Origin: Actinomycetota bacterium
GTDB lineage: Bacteria > Actinomycetota > Acidimicrobiia > IMCC26256 > PALSA-610
DNA: 8,965 nt
Direction: 5' to 3'
NCBI GenBank assembly: GCA_030839105.1
Contig: JAUZEI010000481.1
Location: 1 to 8,965, forward strand
Part shown: positions 6,442-8,965 of the stretch, one piece after another
Layout: every line of letters starts with the position of its first letter
Position numbering within the stretch: position 1 is the stretch's first letter
Position numbers and translations under genes: made by a program
Notes under the pieces: model-generated
Seen by the model: only the letters and a program-made list of their open reading frames with translations
Database searches by the model: none
What the model was told of the DNA's origin: nothing

Positions 6442-7031
6442 CGCTCGGACCGCCACATGGTGGTGACGGCAGGGCGACCGTCGGGAACGACGATCTCACC
6501 GATCGGCTCGAAGCCGAGACGCATGTAGCGCTTCAGATTCAGCGGATTGCTCGACTCGAGGTACGCGGGCATGTGCTCGGCGTCGACGAGCTTCAGGTTC
6601 TCCGCCAGCAGCGCCTCCCCCATCCCGTGGCCGCGGTGGTCGTCATGAGTGCCGACGATGCTCAGGTAGTAGTGCGGCACGTCGTGCGGATGCGCCTCTT
6701 CGAAGCGGGCGAGCACCTCCAACACCTCGTCGCCGTGATCACCGCCGATGAGCTCGACGACGAGCCGGACGAGCTCCTCCTCGTCGTCGGCGGTGTGCTC
6801 GTCGGCGCCGGGGGGCGACCAGATCGCGACCGACTCGCATTTCTCCGTCACCCACGTCCACTCGTTGCGGAAGCAGGAGTCGACGAAGACGCGCCACCAG
6901 CGCCGGAAGTGCACCGCGCGCATGCTCGCGTCCGCGAACGCCCAACTCCACAACGGGTCGTCGAAGAACGCGGTCGCGATCGTCTCCGTCATCGCGTCGG
7001 AGTCGGCTGTGACGGCGAGGCGGGCGGGCAC
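6438..7031 (-). CDS. GNAT family N-acetyltransferase
   Basis: Acetyl-CoA-dependent N-acyltransferase of 197 residues. The GNAT acetyl-CoA site is clear: strand HYYLSIVGTHDDH (120-132), then the pyrophosphate loop RGHGMG (133-138) and helix EALLAENL. Motif B follows with AYLESSNPLNLKRYMRLGFEP (156-176), the usual position where a side chain assists the leaving group. The N-terminal part (AFFDDPLWSWAF, then HFRRWWRVFVDSCF) resembles actinobacterial GNATs with a substrate-side helical insert. The insert here includes the acidic DDEEE (82-86). The start is GTG at 7031, six bases after the dehydrogenase stop and without its own ribosome-binding sequence. The next ATG (6992) would remove the first strand. 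It is last in the four-gene operon. The acceptor (small-molecule amine, antibiotic or protein) cannot be told from sequence. Confidence 0.9.
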   Translation of the reverse strand: MPARLAVTADSDAMTETIATAFFDDPLWSWAFADASMRAVHFRRWWRVFVDSCFRNEWTWVTEKCESVAIWSPPGADEHTADDEEELVRLVVELIGGDHGDEVLEVLARFEEAHPHDVPHYYLSIVGTHDDHRGHGMGEALLAENLKLVDAEHMPAYLESSNPLNLKRYMRLGFEPIGEIVVPDGRPAVTTMWRSER

Positions 7032-7037
7032 GATTCG

Positions 7038-8165
7038 CTACGCGTCGAGGACCGTGGCCGCAACCATCTCTTCGAGAATGCGGTCGTCCCACCACGAGAT
7101 CTGCTGCACCTTGGCACGGCGAAAGTAGAGCTGGATGTCGTACTCCACCGTGAAGCCGACGCCGCCGAACACCTGTTGCGCCATCGCGGTGACGTCGCGA
7201 AACGTCTTGCAGGCGAACAGCTTCGCCATCGGTGCGAGCCGGTCGATCGGCCGCCCGTTCGCGCGGGCCCACGCCGCCGCGTACACCAACGTCTCCGCAC
7301 CGTCGACCACGGTCGCCGCGTCGGCGAGGTAGTGGGCGATCGCCTGGAACGCACCCAGGGGCTTGTCGAACTGCTCCCGGTCCTTGGCGTACTGCACCGT
7401 GATCTCGAGCGCGTACTTCGCACCGCCGATCGCCTGGGCCGCGAGCATGATGATCCCGTCGAGCATGGCGTCGTTCCACGTCGCCCAGCCCGAGCCCGCG
7501 CCGCCGATCCGCGCCGATTCCGGCACCCGGACGCCCGACAACGTCACCGCGTACTGCGTGTCGGACGCGAGCGTGAGCTGTTGTTCCATCGTGACGCCGG
7601 CCGCGCCCGTGTCGACGAGGAACAGATCGATGTCGCCATCGCCATCGCCGGTACGCGCGAGCACGACGATCGACGCGGCCGCCTTCGCGAACGGCACGTG
7701 CCACTTCACGCCGTCCAGCACGAACCCGTCGCCGTCGGGAGTGGCGCGCGTCTGCACACCCCGCGCGCCGAATCCGTTGCCCGGTTCCAGCCACGCCGTC
7801 GTGACGATCGCGTCGCCGGAGACGATGCGCGGCAACCACGACTGCTTCTGCTCGTCGCTTCCTGCCGACGACAACACCCCCGCGCTCATGATGGCGCTCA
7901 CGAAATGCGGCGAGGGCGCGAGCGCACGGCCGAGCTCCATGTAGACGACCGCGCCTTCGAGCGCACTCATCTCGGAGCCGCCGTAGGTGCTCGGGACCAT
8001 GAGTCCGATCAGGTCGAGTGCGGCCATCTGCTTCCACAGCTCGGCGGGGAACCCGATGGGATCGTCCTCGAGCTCCCGCACCGTTTCGAGACTCGCGTAC
8101 GAGCTGCAGACGCCGCGCACCATCTCGCGCAACATCTCCTGATCTTCGTTGAGGTCGAGGTCCAT
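7038..8165 (-). CDS. Acyl-CoA dehydrogenase family protein (FadE-like) with atypical active site
   Basis: FAD-dependent acyl-CoA dehydrogenase fold, normally introducing an alpha-beta double bond into an acyl-CoA. The 375 residues are of normal length. The N-terminal helical domain (1-120) includes LGLMVPSTYGGSEM-like signatures (53-66) and ELGRALAP (77-84). The middle beta domain covers about 121-220, with WLEPGNG (125-131), DGFVLDGVKWHVPFA (146-160) and DGVRVPE-like SGVRVPES (210-217). The C-terminal helical domain includes AKDREQFDKPLGAFQAI (260-276) and VFGGVGFTVEYDIQLYFRRAK (332-352). In my manual alignment the MCAD-type catalytic Glu position falls on Trp358 (QISWWD), and the isovaleryl-CoA dehydrogenase alternative position falls near Asp236-Gly237, so no glutamate is obvious at either. 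This recalls non-catalytic partners in actinobacterial alpha2beta2 dehydrogenases. The start is ATG at 8165 with a strong TAGGAG six bases upstream. It lies 23 bases after the MaoC gene. Family is sure; activity is uncertain. Confidence 0.93.
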   Translation of the reverse strand: MDLDLNEDQEMLREMVRGVCSSYASLETVRELEDDPIGFPAELWKQMAALDLIGLMVPSTYGGSEMSALEGAVVYMELGRALAPSPHFVSAIMSAGVLSSAGSDEQKQSWLPRIVSGDAIVTTAWLEPGNGFGARGVQTRATPDGDGFVLDGVKWHVPFAKAAASIVVLARTGDGDGDIDLFLVDTGAAGVTMEQQLTLASDTQYAVTLSGVRVPESARIGGAGSGWATWNDAMLDGIIMLAAQAIGGAKYALEITVQYAKDREQFDKPLGAFQAIAHYLADAATVVDGAETLVYAAAWARANGRPIDRLAPMAKLFACKTFRDVTAMAQQVFGGVGFTVEYDIQLYFRRAKVQQISWWDDRILEEMVAATVLDA

Positions 8166-8171
8166 CGTTGA

Positions 8172-8177
8172 CTCCTA
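8172..8177 (-). promoter_or_regulatory. Strong ribosome-binding site of the acyl-CoA dehydrogenase gene
   Basis: TAGGAG on the minus strand lies six bases before the ATG at 8165. It is the best ribosome-binding sequence in the window and fixes the dehydrogenase start. Confidence 0.75.
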
Positions 8178-8188
8178 CGTCCTGCGGG

Positions 8189-8674
8189 TCACGGTTTCCA
8201 CTGGTCGCCGCGGCGGGTCCAGGGATTGTCGTCGTCGGTGGTCGGCAGCGCGATGCGCGCGGTGCAGTCGGTCATGAGCTCGCCTTCGACGGTCAGGCGC
8301 ACGAGCACCGTCGCCCAGCCGCAGCCCGCGTCGTCGGTCTCCACCTGTTCGACGGTTCCCGACAACACCATCGTGTCGCCGGGAAACACGGAGCCCTTCA
8401 TGCGAAACCTCATGCGCCCGAGCCGGCCGGTCGGACCCGACCAGTCGGTAAGGAACCGTTCGAACCACGCCGCCTGGTTGGGCGTGTTCATGAAGATGTC
8501 CTTCGTTCCGTTGCGGTTAACGGCGAAGTCGTAGTCGTGATGCATCGGGCGCCAGTCGCGCGCGGCCAGCGCGCCGAGCACGATGGTGGTCGCGGTGACG
8601 GGATACGCGAGCTCGGGCAGCGCGTCACCCACCGTGACGTCGGCCAACATCAGCTTCGTCACCGTTGCGGTCAT
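8189..8674 (-). CDS. MaoC-family (R)-enoyl-CoA hydratase-like protein
   Basis: Single-hotdog protein of 161 residues, probably hydrating a 2-enoyl-CoA. The hydratase-2 signature (usually D-x-N-P-L-H-x-D) is present as DWRPMHHD: Asp40, His45 and Asp47 are in register, while the usual Asn is Arg42. It follows the long hotdog helix LGALAARD. The following NTPNQAAWFERFLTDW (63-78) and the strands FRMKGSVFPGDTMVLSGTV (90-108) are typical MaoC core. The start is ATG at 8674, overlapping the upstream stop as ATGA, with GAGGTG four bases before it. That points to translational coupling with the adjoining N-terminal-type dehydratase gene and probably a heteromeric enzyme. Comparable pairs are the ChsH1/ChsH2 sterol side-chain hydratase and HadAB of mycobacteria (established family knowledge). 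With the downstream acyl-CoA dehydrogenase it suggests paired oxidation and hydration in acyl-CoA breakdown. The substrate is not known. Confidence 0.88.
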   Translation of the reverse strand: MTATVTKLMLADVTVGDALPELAYPVTATTIVLGALAARDWRPMHHDYDFAVNRNGTKDIFMNTPNQAAWFERFLTDWSGPTGRLGRMRFRMKGSVFPGDTMVLSGTVEQVETDDAGCGWATVLVRLTVEGELMTDCTARIALPTTDDDNPWTRRGDQWKP

Positions 8675-8965
8675 GACTCACCTCGCCGGTACCCAAAGCC
8701 GGTGTACGACTCCACGCCGACCAGTTCGTCGTTCTGGTTCAGATACTCGACCTCGATGACCCAGAACCGTCCCGTGCCGAGCTTCGTCGTCTTCGGTTCG
8801 CTGACGGAGCGCAGGATCTGGCGCGTACGCAACCGGTCGCCGGGCCGCACCGGCGCGTGGAACACGATGGTGTTGTCGGTCATCACCGCTTCGGGCAGTT
8901 CGAAGACCCGCTTCAGGTCGAAGTGCGATTGCAACGGCACGGCCGGTTCCGTGCGCCCCGGCGAC
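8671..8965 (-). CDS. MaoC N-terminal-type (FAS1-like) dehydratase (5' end beyond the right edge)
   Basis: Hotdog-fold protein of the MaoC_dehydrat_N / FAS1-like dehydratase group, shown only for its last 97 residues. The frame stays open to the right edge, so the true start lies outside. The GTG at 8940 is probably internal, because family members are normally about 150-180 residues and begin with a helix region not seen here. Visible is the strand and turn IVFHAPVRPGDRLRTRQIL, matching the typical F-x-x-P-V-R-x-G-D-x-L motif, then the strands GRFWVIEVEYLNQNDELVG and ESYTGFGYRR. Its TGA overlaps the ATG of the next MaoC gene by four bases (ATGA), suggesting stoichiometric production of two partner subunits. 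It is the first visible gene of the right-hand minus-strand operon. The fold call is good; function as a partner subunit is inferred from context. Confidence 0.85.
   Translation of the reverse strand, partial: SPGRTEPAVPLQSHFDLKRVFELPEAVMTDNTIVFHAPVRPGDRLRTRQILRSVSEPKTTKLGTGRFWVIEVEYLNQNDELVGVESYTGFGYRRGES

Noticed and set aside
7627..7645. Short gccatc repeats inside the dehydrogenase gene
   Set aside because: They encode a surface loop DGDGDGD in frame and are explained by the protein sequence.
6090..8171. Long plus-strand open frame across the SRPBCC, GNAT and dehydrogenase genes
   Set aside because: It crosses the boundaries of three well-supported genes and gives an arginine-rich, low-information product, so it is a codon-bias artefact.

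Overview
This is a high-GC window with dense protein-coding content on both strands. It looks like an actinobacterial chromosome, perhaps an uncultured Acidimicrobiia-like lineage. Supporting signs are strong G/C third-position bias, GTG and TTG starts, a DUF2510-like tail (a domain largely confined to Actinobacteria), and actinobacterial-style acyl-CoA catabolism genes. The taxon is an inference. No RNA gene, CRISPR array or complete mobile element is visible.

Left block (bases 1-4626, all minus strand, so read right to left). A polytopic membrane protein of the lysylphosphatidylglycerol-synthase transmembrane/flippase-like type is followed by a short intergenic stretch holding three perfect copies of a 16-bp direct repeat. 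Next comes a 785-residue molybdopterin-binding subunit of the xanthine dehydrogenase / form II CO dehydrogenase-like family. Last is a PotA-like ABC transporter ATPase cut by the left edge. An 8-bp perfect inverted repeat lies just upstream of the ATPase. The molybdoenzyme subunit has no FAD or iron-sulfur subunit gene beside it.

Central block (bases 4749-6441, plus strand). This is a likely two-gene operon: a membrane M48/HtpX-like zinc metallopeptidase with a DUF2510-like C-terminal tail, and, 4 bases later, a small SRPBCC (START/Bet v1-fold) protein.

Right block (bases 6438-8965, minus strand). A compact four-gene operon holds, in transcription order, an N-terminal-type MaoC dehydratase (cut by the right edge), a MaoC hydratase carrying the hydratase-2 Asp/His motif, an acyl-CoA dehydrogenase and a GNAT acetyltransferase. 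The two hotdog proteins plus the dehydrogenase suggest consecutive oxidation and hydration steps on an acyl-CoA, as in actinobacterial sterol side-chain or fatty-acid beta-oxidation. The acyl-CoA dehydrogenase appears to lack a glutamate at the usual catalytic positions, so it may need a partner subunit. This operon converges on the central block, and the two stop codons overlap within CTAA.

Most of the window is ordinary metabolic chromosome. I see no convincing new defence, mobile or RNA system. The points that most deserve a second look are the triple 16-bp repeat, the unusual acyl-CoA dehydrogenase active site, the orphan CoxL-like subunit and the peptidase-DUF2510 fusion.
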